Origin: Bryobacterales bacterium
GTDB lineage: Bacteria > Acidobacteriota > Terriglobia > Bryobacterales > Bryobacteraceae
Direction: 5' to 3'
NCBI GenBank assembly: GCA_003132905.1
Contig: PKZC01000380.1
Coordinates: 1-19,936, forward strand
DNA length: 19,936 bases
The notes below the pieces were generated by a model. That model had not been told where the DNA came from. It did not search any database and worked only from the letters and a program-made list of their open reading frames with translations. The position numbers and the translations under genes were made by a program. Of this stretch, positions 7,640 to 14,251 are shown piece by piece. Numbering within the stretch: the first letter of the stretch is position 1; the number at the start of each line of letters is the position of its first letter.

Positions 7640-9086
7640 TCGACTGCCGCCCGATGAACCAGCCTCTCTACCTAAAGGCCGAATTCTAGTAATCGACGAC
7701 GAAGCGGACATCCGAGAAAGCCTGGAGACACTGCTGTGCCTGGAAGGCTACACGGTGGAACTGGCGCAGAACGGCGGCGAGGGATTGCGCCGCGCCGAAG
7801 TCGCGAATTACGACATGATCCTGCTGGATCTGATGATGCCGGACCGTTCGGGGATGGAAGTGCTGCGCGAGATCCGCGAGCGCGACGTCGAGACCCCGGT
7901 GTTCATGATCACGGCGTACGGGTCGGTGGAAGTGGCGGTGACGGCGCTCAAGAATGGCGCGAACGATTATTTCTCGAAGCCCTGGGACAACGAGAAACTG
8001 CTGATCGAGATCGATCGCATGATCGCGCACAGCCGGCTGGCGCGCGAAAACGTCCAGCTCAAGAAGGCGCTGCGGCAGCAGTACAGCTTCCCGAACATTA
8101 TCGGGAAGAACGATCGTATGCTGCGCATTCTGGATCTGGTGACGCAAGTTGCGCCCAGCCGGGCGACGATTTTGATTACCGGCGAAACGGGGACGGGCAA
8201 GGAGCTGATCGCGAAAGGTATTCATGCAAATTCGGCGCGGGCCGATCAGCCGTTCGTAGCGGTGAACAGCGGATCGGTTCCGGCGGATTTGCTCGAATCG
8301 GCGCTGTTCGGGCATGTGAAGGGCGCTTTCACAGGCGCCATCACGTCGCGCAAGGGCTACTTTGAAACAGCCAACAAGGGGACCATTTTTTTCGACGAAA
8401 TCGGCACCATCACTTGGGAGACGCAGGCCAAGCTGTTGCGCGTGATTCAGGAACGCGAGTTTATGCCGGTGGGGTCGGCGGAGACCATCAAGGTGGATGT
8501 GCGCATTATCGCGGCAACCAACGCCGAGTTGAAGAAGTTGGTGGACGACGGCAAATTTCGCGAAGACCTGTATTACCGGCTCAACGTGATCAATCTGGCG
8601 CTGCCGCCGCTGCGGGAACGCAAGGAAGATATTCCGCCGCTGGTCGACCATTTCTTGACGAAATTCAGCCGTGAAAACGAGAAGTTCCTGGATCCCGATG
8701 GCAAGAGCCTGTTGCGATTTGAGCCGGATGCCATGCAATTGCTGATGGACTACAACTGGCCCGGCAACGTACGGGAACTTGAGAACGCTGTGGAGCGGGC
8801 GGTGGTGCTGGCTTCACAAGCGACGGTGCCGGTGGATGTGCTGCCGGATTCGATCCTGCAGGAAGGCGGCGTGAAGATCCGGCGCGACGAGACGGGCGCA
8901 CTACCGGCGGATGCATCGCTGCCCGAGATTTTGGCCGATTTCGAGCGGCGCAAGATCATCGACGCATTGGAATCGGTGAACTGGAGCCAGACCGACGCGG
9001 CCGAGAAGCTGCACATTCCGCTGTCGACGCTGAATCAGAAGATCAAGCGGTTGAGTATTGAGATTAAGCGGAAGGGCGGGGCGTAG
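7632..9086 (+). CDS. NtrC-family sigma-54-dependent response regulator
   Basis: A 484-aa response regulator with the full NtrC layout. The receiver domain (about 17-130) has phospho-acceptor Asp66 in 'LLDLMMP', Thr94 and Lys116. The AAA+ sigma-54 interaction domain (about 155-385) has Walker A GETGTGKE (184-191), the sigma-54-contacting loop GAFTGA (231-236), Walker B 'TIFFDEIG' (251-258) and 'REDLYYRLNV'. A Fis-type helix-turn-helix closes the protein ('SQTDAAEKLHIPLSTLNQKIKRL'). All residues needed for phosphorylation and for opening of sigma-54 promoters are present. It starts inside the last codons of the kinase gene without a strong ribosome-binding site of its own, so it probably relies on coupling. 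Targets may include the -24/-12 element upstream of its own operon. Family call is secure; the regulon is unknown. Confidence 0.96.
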   Translation: MPDRLPPDEPASLPKGRILVIDDEADIRESLETLLCLEGYTVELAQNGGEGLRRAEVANYDMILLDLMMPDRSGMEVLREIRERDVETPVFMITAYGSVEVAVTALKNGANDYFSKPWDNEKLLIEIDRMIAHSRLARENVQLKKALRQQYSFPNIIGKNDRMLRILDLVTQVAPSRATILITGETGTGKELIAKGIHANSARADQPFVAVNSGSVPADLLESALFGHVKGAFTGAITSRKGYFETANKGTIFFDEIGTITWETQAKLLRVIQEREFMPVGSAETIKVDVRIIAATNAELKKLVDDGKFREDLYYRLNVINLALPPLRERKEDIPPLVDHFLTKFSRENEKFLDPDGKSLLRFEPDAMQLLMDYNWPGNVRELENAVERAVVLASQATVPVDVLPDSILQEGGVKIRRDETGALPADASLPEILADFERRKIIDALESVNWSQTDAAEKLHIPLSTLNQKIKRLSIEIKRKGGA

Positions 9087-9474
9087 CGCGGGTAGGGAGA
9101 CTGTGCGGCACTGCTAACTCGGCGCCCAATTCTTGCTGATTGCTGATTAAAGTCGCAACTTGGCCATTGCGACAATGAAATGTCTAGCTAGCGTCGGTAG
9201 GCGCACCTGTCTGAGCTTGGCCCAGGGGATGATTCCGATCAAACAGGGTCGAGAGGAACTCGTGGCGACGGCTTTCCTCTGTGTCCACGTGCTTATTGAG
9301 TGTGCGGTCGAACAAACAGCGATGCGCTCGACTAAATCAAGGGCACATTCGCCGCTGAGGGCGAAGAATTGTTACCCTTAACCTGCTGCCGGCGCGGAAA
9401 CGGTCACGGACTACAAATAAACGTAGTCCGCTATCAGGAGCGCGCAGTGTAATTCCGTCAGAAATGAGGATCTA
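9087..9474. other. 388-bp intergenic region with two inverted repeats
   Basis: No gene is supported here. A 73-codon frame at 9160-9381 lacks a ribosome-binding site and any recognisable feature. The stretch holds an imperfectly placed hairpin, TTCGCC/GGCGAA (9348-9365), and a perfect 8-bp inverted repeat close to the DUF262 gene (separate entry). It marks the boundary between the conserved signalling operon and the accessory segment that follows. Confidence 0.6.
9407..9430. promoter_or_regulatory. perfect inverted repeat upstream of the DUF262 gene
   Basis: CGGACTAC (9407-9414) and GTAGTCCG (9423-9430) form a perfect 8-bp dyad around an AT-rich 8-nt loop (AAATAAAC), 44 bp before the DUF262 start codon. 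No U-tract follows, so it is more likely an operator or an RNA structure in the leader than a terminator. Function is inferred from position only. Confidence 0.4.
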
Positions 9475-11022
9475 ATGGAAATGGCCACAGACGCCCGGCT
9501 TGAGCATCAAATTATCAAGGTTAAGCAACTGGTTGAGGACTACCGTGCTGGTCGCATCGTGATCCCTGAATTTCAACGAGAGTACGTCTGGAAGAAGAGC
9601 AAGTCGCCGAGGTTGATTGATTCGCTGTATAAGGGATTCCCGATTTCTTCACTTCTACTGTGGCAGAGTGCCGTCGAAACCCGTTCTCGTCGCAGGGATC
9701 CTCGCCCGATTCGAGCCAATATCATGAATTGGCTTATTGACGGCCAACAAAGGGTGATTACGTTGTCGCGCACCATGAACGGGGACGAGGGTATCGAGGT
9801 GGTGTTCCACCCCGAAAGTGAGGAGTTTCGTCTCGCTAATGCGGCCACGCGGCAGGATCCGAACTGGATTCGTGTCGCCGAAATACTTGACGATGACCTC
9901 TATCGCCAACTCCGTCGAAACCTTGATGGGAGCCGTCAGGCCGACAAAAGAGAGGCCCGCCTTGAGAGGCTTCGGAAGACTTTGGATTATGAGATACCAG
10001 TTGTCCGCATGGTCGACTATAGCTTTAGTGACGCGGTGAAGGCCTTCACGCGAATTAATACGCTCGGCGTGAGACTAAAGAAAGAGGACATCGATAGCGC
10101 ACAGGTCGCTGCAAGGCACTCGGGATTCATAGCGGACTCAGTTGCGCCATTCCTAAATCGCTTAAGACAGCAGGGATTCAATCGACTGAATGTTATGCAT
10201 TTGTTCCGAGCATGCGCCTTTATCGCAAAACCGGATGGGCGCAATAGGACCCCGCTCCATGAACTTGAGCGCCAGGAGGTCAGTTCGGCTTGGAAGACGA
10301 CAGAAAGAGCGACCGAGAAAGCCATTGGTCTCGTCCGCAGCGAATTGGGCCTTGTAAACATGGACATTCTCTGGTCGGGAGCCCTTTTGGTACCCTTGAT
10401 TGCACTGTGTGCCAACACCGAGCCACGGCAGCGTGACGCCAGAGAGCTCGCGGGCTGGATCTCCCTCGCAACGCTGTACCACCGCTATAGTCGCTCCAGT
10501 GAGACGGCCCTCGATCAAGATCTGAAGGCGTGCCGAGCACCCGATCCTGTTGGGGCACTTCTGACAAATCTTCGGTCGGTAAGGACTTCTCTGGTGGCTG
10601 ACGCAAAAGACTTCACTGGCGCCCTAGTCGATCGGAGCGGTTTGCTAGCGCTGTATGTGTCCTGTCTGAACCGCGGTATCCTCGACTTCTATACGGGCGG
10701 CAAAGTGCTTCTCCAAGGCAACGTCGACCGCCACCACATTTTACCTCGCGCGCAGTTTCCCGAGAAACTTCGTCCGACAGCTGACACCATAGCCAACATG
10801 GCATTTATAGCGGGCGACGTAAACAAGTCCATCGGGCAAGCTGGTCCCGAGGTCTATCTGGCGAAGCTCGATACCAAAGTCCTTCGAAGTCAGTGCATTC
10901 CGACCGACAGCGCTCTATGGAGAATCGACCAAGCCGAGGCGTTCTGGCGGGCAAGGCGAGAATTATTGGCGGAGTCTTTCAATGAGTATATTCGTGAGGC
11001 TTTTCCCCAACGCCGCGTTTGA
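9475..11022 (+). CDS. DUF262/HNH (GmrSD-like) nuclease protein
   Basis: A 515-aa protein joining an N-terminal DUF262 (GmrS-like, ParB-related) domain to a C-terminal HNH module of the DUF1524 type. Evidence in the N-terminal part: 'PEFQREYVWK' (31-40), the hallmark 'LIDGQQRVITL' with DGQQR at 89-93, and 'FTRINTLGVRL' (191-201). The C-terminal part has 'VDRHHILP' (His420-His421) followed by Asn441 and Asn450, fitting a beta-beta-alpha-metal nuclease. In GmrSD and related type IV restriction enzymes, DUF262 uses NTP to regulate cleavage of modified phage DNA by the HNH domain, so a defence role is likely but unproven. ATG 9475 has GAGG 6 bp upstream; ATG 9481 is a near alternative. It ends only 53 bp before the structured region that precedes the reverse transcriptase. 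Codon choice appears less GC-biased than in the signalling operon, which would suit horizontal acquisition. Confidence 0.85.
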   Translation: MEMATDARLEHQIIKVKQLVEDYRAGRIVIPEFQREYVWKKSKSPRLIDSLYKGFPISSLLLWQSAVETRSRRRDPRPIRANIMNWLIDGQQRVITLSRTMNGDEGIEVVFHPESEEFRLANAATRQDPNWIRVAEILDDDLYRQLRRNLDGSRQADKREARLERLRKTLDYEIPVVRMVDYSFSDAVKAFTRINTLGVRLKKEDIDSAQVAARHSGFIADSVAPFLNRLRQQGFNRLNVMHLFRACAFIAKPDGRNRTPLHELERQEVSSAWKTTERATEKAIGLVRSELGLVNMDILWSGALLVPLIALCANTEPRQRDARELAGWISLATLYHRYSRSSETALDQDLKACRAPDPVGALLTNLRSVRTSLVADAKDFTGALVDRSGLLALYVSCLNRGILDFYTGGKVLLQGNVDRHHILPRAQFPEKLRPTADTIANMAFIAGDVNKSIGQAGPEVYLAKLDTKVLRSQCIPTDSALWRIDQAEAFWRARRELLAESFNEYIREAFPQRRV

Positions 11023-11059
11023 TGCTTTCCGTCCGTTGGTGTGCCACAGCCTAGCGCCC

Positions 11060-11068
11060 TGCTATCAT
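11060..11068 (+). promoter_or_regulatory. extended -10 promoter candidate for the RT-associated RNA
   Basis: TGcTATCAT is an extended -10 motif (TGn followed by a hexamer matching five of six TATAAT positions). It would place transcription start near 11075, exactly where the proposed a1 pairing arm begins. No -35 at consensus spacing is clear, which is acceptable for an extended -10 promoter. This is a motif-level prediction. Confidence 0.4.
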
Positions 11069-11074
11069 GCCTTC

Positions 11075-11242
11075 GAGCGGCGGATCGCTCTAAGCTGGCG
11101 GAGCGGGCCTCCGGGTTCGGTTCAGCCTCTCTGGGGTTACCCCAGGGGATCGTGAAAGCCTAAGATTTCGTCGCGTGAGCTTCACTGCGCTCCACGCAGA
11201 ACCGCGCGCGCAGGGTGAGACTGGTTGGAGCCTCCGCCGTTC
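11075..11242 (+). ncRNA. candidate retron-like structured RNA (msr-msd-like)
   Basis: This stretch between the DUF262 gene and the RT is dense in inverted repeats. Outer pairing: 11075-11084 (GAGCGGCGGA) with 11233-11242 (TCCGCCGTTC), 10 bp with one G-U, a possible a1/a2 stem enclosing 148 nt. Inner hairpins: CGGAG/CTCCG (11099-11113); CTGGGG-TTA-CCCCAG (11131-11145, extendable by three pairs); GCGTGAGC/GCTCCACGC with one bulge (11173-11197). A local GAGCG/CGCTC hairpin (11075-11090) competes with a1. The arm begins at the start predicted from an extended -10, and a2 ends 7 nt before the RT's ATG, which is the retron order. I could not fold it or compare homologues, and the priming guanosine is not identified. 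A 10-bp pairing in GC-rich DNA can arise by chance. Confidence 0.4.
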
Positions 11243-11249
11243 CTTTTGT

Positions 11250-12521
11250 ATGCCACGTTCCTTCGTCCTGGCTGCATTAGCACGGTCGTTTCTGGCTGGC
11301 GAAATAACGATCGACGGAATCGTCGAACGCGCCAGCAGGACACTCGGCCGGAATTGGCGATGGCTGCATCCTCTGGCCCGGCGCTTTGTGGAATCGGTTG
11401 CCGGCGAGACGCGTCCCCGAGAACGCGATGTAATCCAGTTCTTTCTTCAAGACCGCGGTTTCCGGCGCGTATGGACTAAGAACTCCGATGAATTATTCGT
11501 GGCTCAATGGCTGCAAGACGCGCAACAGATGCGACCTGTGGCGGCGGCCGAAGAGTGGGGTGTTCCGGCCATCGAATCCGTCGGCGCGCTGGCTGCTTGG
11601 TTCCAGGTCACGCCCGACGAACTGCTTTGGTTCGCCGATCTGAAGGGGCTGCTCTACAAAAGCAAGAGTGCGCCGCTGGTGCATTATCACTATCGCGTCT
11701 TGGCGAAACCATCCGGAGCCATCCGATTGATTGAAGCGCCCAAGGCCCGGCTGAAGGCGCTGCAGCGGCTAATCCTGGCGCAAATTCTCGACAAAATCCC
11801 TCCGCATTCTGCCGCTCACGGATTCGTCCAGGGCCGATCAGTCAAGACCTTTATCGCGCCGCACGTTCGCCAGCGGGTTGTATTGAAAATGGATTTGCAG
11901 GATTTCTTTCCGTCTATCACTGGCACGCGGATACAGACTATTTTTCGAACGATTGGATATCCCGAATCTGTCGCTGATTTGTTGGGAGGTATTTGCACGA
12001 ATGCCGTTCCGCGCCGGGTTTGGAACGGTGCCACGGCCGACGCTGACCCGGAGCAGCTTCAGGAAGCACGCCTGCTGCATACTCGTCCGCATTTGCCGCA
12101 AGGCGCTCCCACGTCGCCCGCGTTAGCGAATATTTGCGCCTATCGTGTGGATTGCCGGCTCACCGGACTGGCGCGAGCGGCCGGAGCCGAATACACCCGT
12201 TATGCCGACGATCTCGCGTTTTCTGGCGGCGAAGAGTTCGAGCGCAGCGTCGAGCGATTTTCCACGCACGTCGCGGTCGTTCTGATGGAAGAAGGGTTTG
12301 CCGTGAACCACCGCAAGACGCGCATCATGCGCCAAGGCGTGCGGCAGCGTTTGGCGGGACTGGTGGCGAATGAACGTCCCAACATTGCGCGCGCCGATTT
12401 CGACCGGCTTAAGGCCACCCTCAACAATTGCATTCGCCAAGGTCCGCAGACTCAGAACCGGATGGCGCACGCCCGATTTCGAGCGCATCTGAGGGCCGGA
12501 TCGGGTGGGTGGAGGTCGTAA
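11250..12521 (+). CDS. retron-type reverse transcriptase, C-terminally frameshifted
   Basis: An RNA-directed DNA polymerase resembling myxobacterial-type retron RTs. Counting from ATG 11250: a helical N-terminal extension (about 1-130), then the RT domain with 'HYHYRVLAKPSGAIRLIEAPK' (145-165), the retron-like 'PHSAAHGFVQGRSV' (185-198), catalytic Asp215 in 'KMDLQDFFPS', 'LPQGAPTSPALANI' (282-295), the catalytic 'YADD' (318-321), and 'RQRLAGLVANERPN' (365-378), comparable to the VTG motif that retron RTs use to recognise their RNA. As read, it ends with an atypical 'RAGSGGWRS'; adding one G in the run at 12493-12495 restores 27 further codons (next entry). A GTG at 11175 in frame adds 25 residues, but that codon sits within a strong hairpin and lacks a ribosome-binding site. 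The catalytic core is complete. Retrons make a DNA-RNA hybrid used in anti-phage defence; the effector here is not certain. Confidence 0.85.
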   Translation: MPRSFVLAALARSFLAGEITIDGIVERASRTLGRNWRWLHPLARRFVESVAGETRPRERDVIQFFLQDRGFRRVWTKNSDELFVAQWLQDAQQMRPVAAAEEWGVPAIESVGALAAWFQVTPDELLWFADLKGLLYKSKSAPLVHYHYRVLAKPSGAIRLIEAPKARLKALQRLILAQILDKIPPHSAAHGFVQGRSVKTFIAPHVRQRVVLKMDLQDFFPSITGTRIQTIFRTIGYPESVADLLGGICTNAVPRRVWNGATADADPEQLQEARLLHTRPHLPQGAPTSPALANICAYRVDCRLTGLARAAGAEYTRYADDLAFSGGEEFERSVERFSTHVAVVLMEEGFAVNHRKTRIMRQGVRQRLAGLVANERPNIARADFDRLKATLNNCIRQGPQTQNRMAHARFRAHLRAGSGGWRS

Positions 12522-12577
12522 ATCCTGCGAAGGCGCAGCGGCTTCGCGCAATTTTCGATCGAATCTCCTGGCCGTGA
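12495..12577 (+). other. displaced C-terminal end of the reverse transcriptase (other frame)
   Basis: Starting in the GGG run at 12493-12495, the neighbouring frame reads 'GRIGWVEVVNPAKAQRLRA' and continues 'IFDRISWP' to a TGA at 12575-12577. This is the usual C-terminal 'FRAHL-GRI-WV...NP....L...F..I' thumb ending of this RT family and would make the full protein about 442 aa. The loss of a single G explains the premature stop at 12521. It may be a genuine frameshift, a programmed shift, or a base-calling error in a homopolymer. Confidence 0.75.
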
Positions 12578-12600
12578 ACGGATTGAATCAGATATGCTCT

Positions 12601-12631
12601 GCGGCGGGCCGGAAGCCGCCTCGGTCTTTTT
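12601..12631 (+). terminator. weak intrinsic terminator candidate after the RT
   Basis: GCGGC (12601-12605) pairs with GCCGC (12615-12619), followed 7 nt later by five T residues (12627-12631). The stem is short and the T-run is displaced, so termination would be partial. It lies between the restored RT stop and the ATPase gene, so the ATPase may depend on read-through or on its own promoter. Confidence 0.3.
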
Positions 12632-12658
12632 GCCCATTGGAATCGTCTTAATTAGAAG

Positions 12659-14164
12659 ATGACTGACAACGGGTCTGGGAGAAAGAGTGTGGAGAGCCGC
12701 GCCGCCAAAACGGTTCGAGAAATCTTCGAGTCCGGGCGGCCGCTCACATACATCCGTTCTTCAGAGGAGCAGCGCGTCGCGAGGGTATTGAAGGAAGTCA
12801 GCCAGAACCTGCGTGGATCGTCGCCGCTACCAATTTGGACCTGGAGCCTTACCGAAGGGATGCGCCGCGATGGCGAAGCATCGCCGGTGGCCGCAACCGA
12901 TCCGCGCGGATTGTTGGACTTCATCATCGCGCACCCAGGCGCTGCGATCTTCCATTTGAAGGATTTTCACGAGCCGCTGCGCGAATCTTCCGAGATCCGC
13001 CGCCGGCTGCGCGACGTGTACGAAAGCTGTCTGGATCAACGCAAATTTGTGGTGATCACATCGCCAGTGCGGTTCGTTCCCGAAGAAGTGGAACGCAGCA
13101 TCCTGTTTTTGGAATTGCGCACGCCCGACGTGGTTGAGCTGCTGGAGTTCCTGCGTGAAGAGACACCCGCGACCAGCGATGAAATCCTGAAGCAGGTGTC
13201 GCGCGCATTGCTTGGCCTGACGCTGGATGAAGCGCGGTACGCATTACGGCGAGCGTTGGCAACGGGACGAGCCCTGGGCCCTGAGTCATTGTCGGCGCTG
13301 CTCGAGGAAAAGCGCCTGCTGGTGAACCGCAGTGGAGTGCTCGAATTCATCGCCGACGGCACTCAACTCGGAGATGTGGGCGGTCTGGAAGGCCTGAAGA
13401 CCTGGCTGATCGAACGGAGCAAACTGTTCGAGATGCGAGACAGTCTGGACGCGGAAATCGTCCCCAAAGGGCTGCTCATGATGGGCATTCCCGGATGCGG
13501 CAAGAGCCTTTCGGTAAAAGCCATCGCTTCGCAATTCAACCTTCCGCTATATCGCGTGGACATGATCGAGATTTTTTCGGGACGGCATGGCAAGCCCGAA
13601 GGCGCATTCGTCGAGGCCTGCAAGATGATGGAGGACATGGCGCCCGCGGTGCTGTGGTTCGACGAAATCGAAATGGGCATCACGTCCACCGATTCGGGCG
13701 GCGAGCAGGGACGAATTTTCGCGTTCTTCCTGACCTGGATGCAGGAGAAGACGCGCGGGCTTTTCGTCGCCGCCACGGCCAATCGCATCGATCTTCTGCC
13801 CGCGGAAATGATCCGCAAAGGCCGCTTCGATGAGGTGTTTTTCGTCGATCTGCCGAGCGAAGAGGAGCAGATCGAAATCTTCAAGATTCATCTGAAGCGG
13901 CGCGGCATCGATGAAACTGCGTTCCGCGTGGATCAACTGACGCAATTCACGGGCGGTTGGACGGGCGCCGAGATCGAGCAGTGCGTGGTATCGGCGATTA
14001 CGAAGGCACGTTTGGCCGATCGCGGACTAACCGAGCAGGATCTGATCAGCGTAGCTGTCCGAACGGTGCCGCTGTCCAGGACCATGAAGGAACAGATCAA
14101 CCACATTCGCGGCTGGGCCTTCGAACGCGCGGTGCGCGCTACTCCGCAGGGCATCCGGCGGTAG
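12659..14164 (+). CDS. Ycf46-like AAA+ ATPase
   Basis: A 501-aa AAA+ protein with the two-part layout of the Ycf46 family. The N-terminal half begins 'IFESGRPLTYIRSSEEQRV' and continues through a non-catalytic domain similar to a degenerate AAA fold ('LLDFIIAHPGAAIFHLKDFHE', about 85-105). The C-terminal half is an intact AAA module: 'LGDVGGLEGLKTWL' (237-250), Walker A GIPGCGKS (276-283), Walker B 'VLWFDEIE' (331-338), sensor-1 Asn375 in 'AATANRIDLLP', and 'MIRKGRFDEVFF' with candidate arginine fingers. In cyanobacteria Ycf46 proteins are linked to carbon uptake and photosynthesis control; the role in other bacteria is unsettled. The gene is 82 bp after the restored RT stop and has the same orientation. 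The ATG at 12659 has no strong ribosome-binding site; GTG 12689, preceded by GGGAG, is an alternative. Confidence 0.88.
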   Translation: MTDNGSGRKSVESRAAKTVREIFESGRPLTYIRSSEEQRVARVLKEVSQNLRGSSPLPIWTWSLTEGMRRDGEASPVAATDPRGLLDFIIAHPGAAIFHLKDFHEPLRESSEIRRRLRDVYESCLDQRKFVVITSPVRFVPEEVERSILFLELRTPDVVELLEFLREETPATSDEILKQVSRALLGLTLDEARYALRRALATGRALGPESLSALLEEKRLLVNRSGVLEFIADGTQLGDVGGLEGLKTWLIERSKLFEMRDSLDAEIVPKGLLMMGIPGCGKSLSVKAIASQFNLPLYRVDMIEIFSGRHGKPEGAFVEACKMMEDMAPAVLWFDEIEMGITSTDSGGEQGRIFAFFLTWMQEKTRGLFVAATANRIDLLPAEMIRKGRFDEVFFVDLPSEEEQIEIFKIHLKRRGIDETAFRVDQLTQFTGGWTGAEIEQCVVSAITKARLADRGLTEQDLISVAVRTVPLSRTMKEQINHIRGWAFERAVRATPQGIRR

Positions 14165-14251
14165 CGCGAAAAATCTGAAAGTTCTGAAAGTAATGCTACG
14201 CTAGCCTCATTCCCTATTTGAACCCGGGTTGGGTGGAGAGTCGGAGGCTAG

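Noticed and set aside
7686..8738. 350-codon minus-strand frame opposite the NtrC-type regulator
   Set aside because: Antisense shadow; the sense strand has every motif of the family.
9160..9381. 73-codon plus-strand frame in the 388-bp intergenic region
   Set aside because: No ribosome-binding site, no hydrophobic or domain pattern, mixed composition; not supported as a gene.
11097..11145. Reading the hairpins before the RT simply as the terminator of the DUF262 gene
   Set aside because: None of the hairpins is followed by a U-tract and there are several of them spread over more than 100 bp, which is more than a terminator needs. Partial terminator function is still possible.
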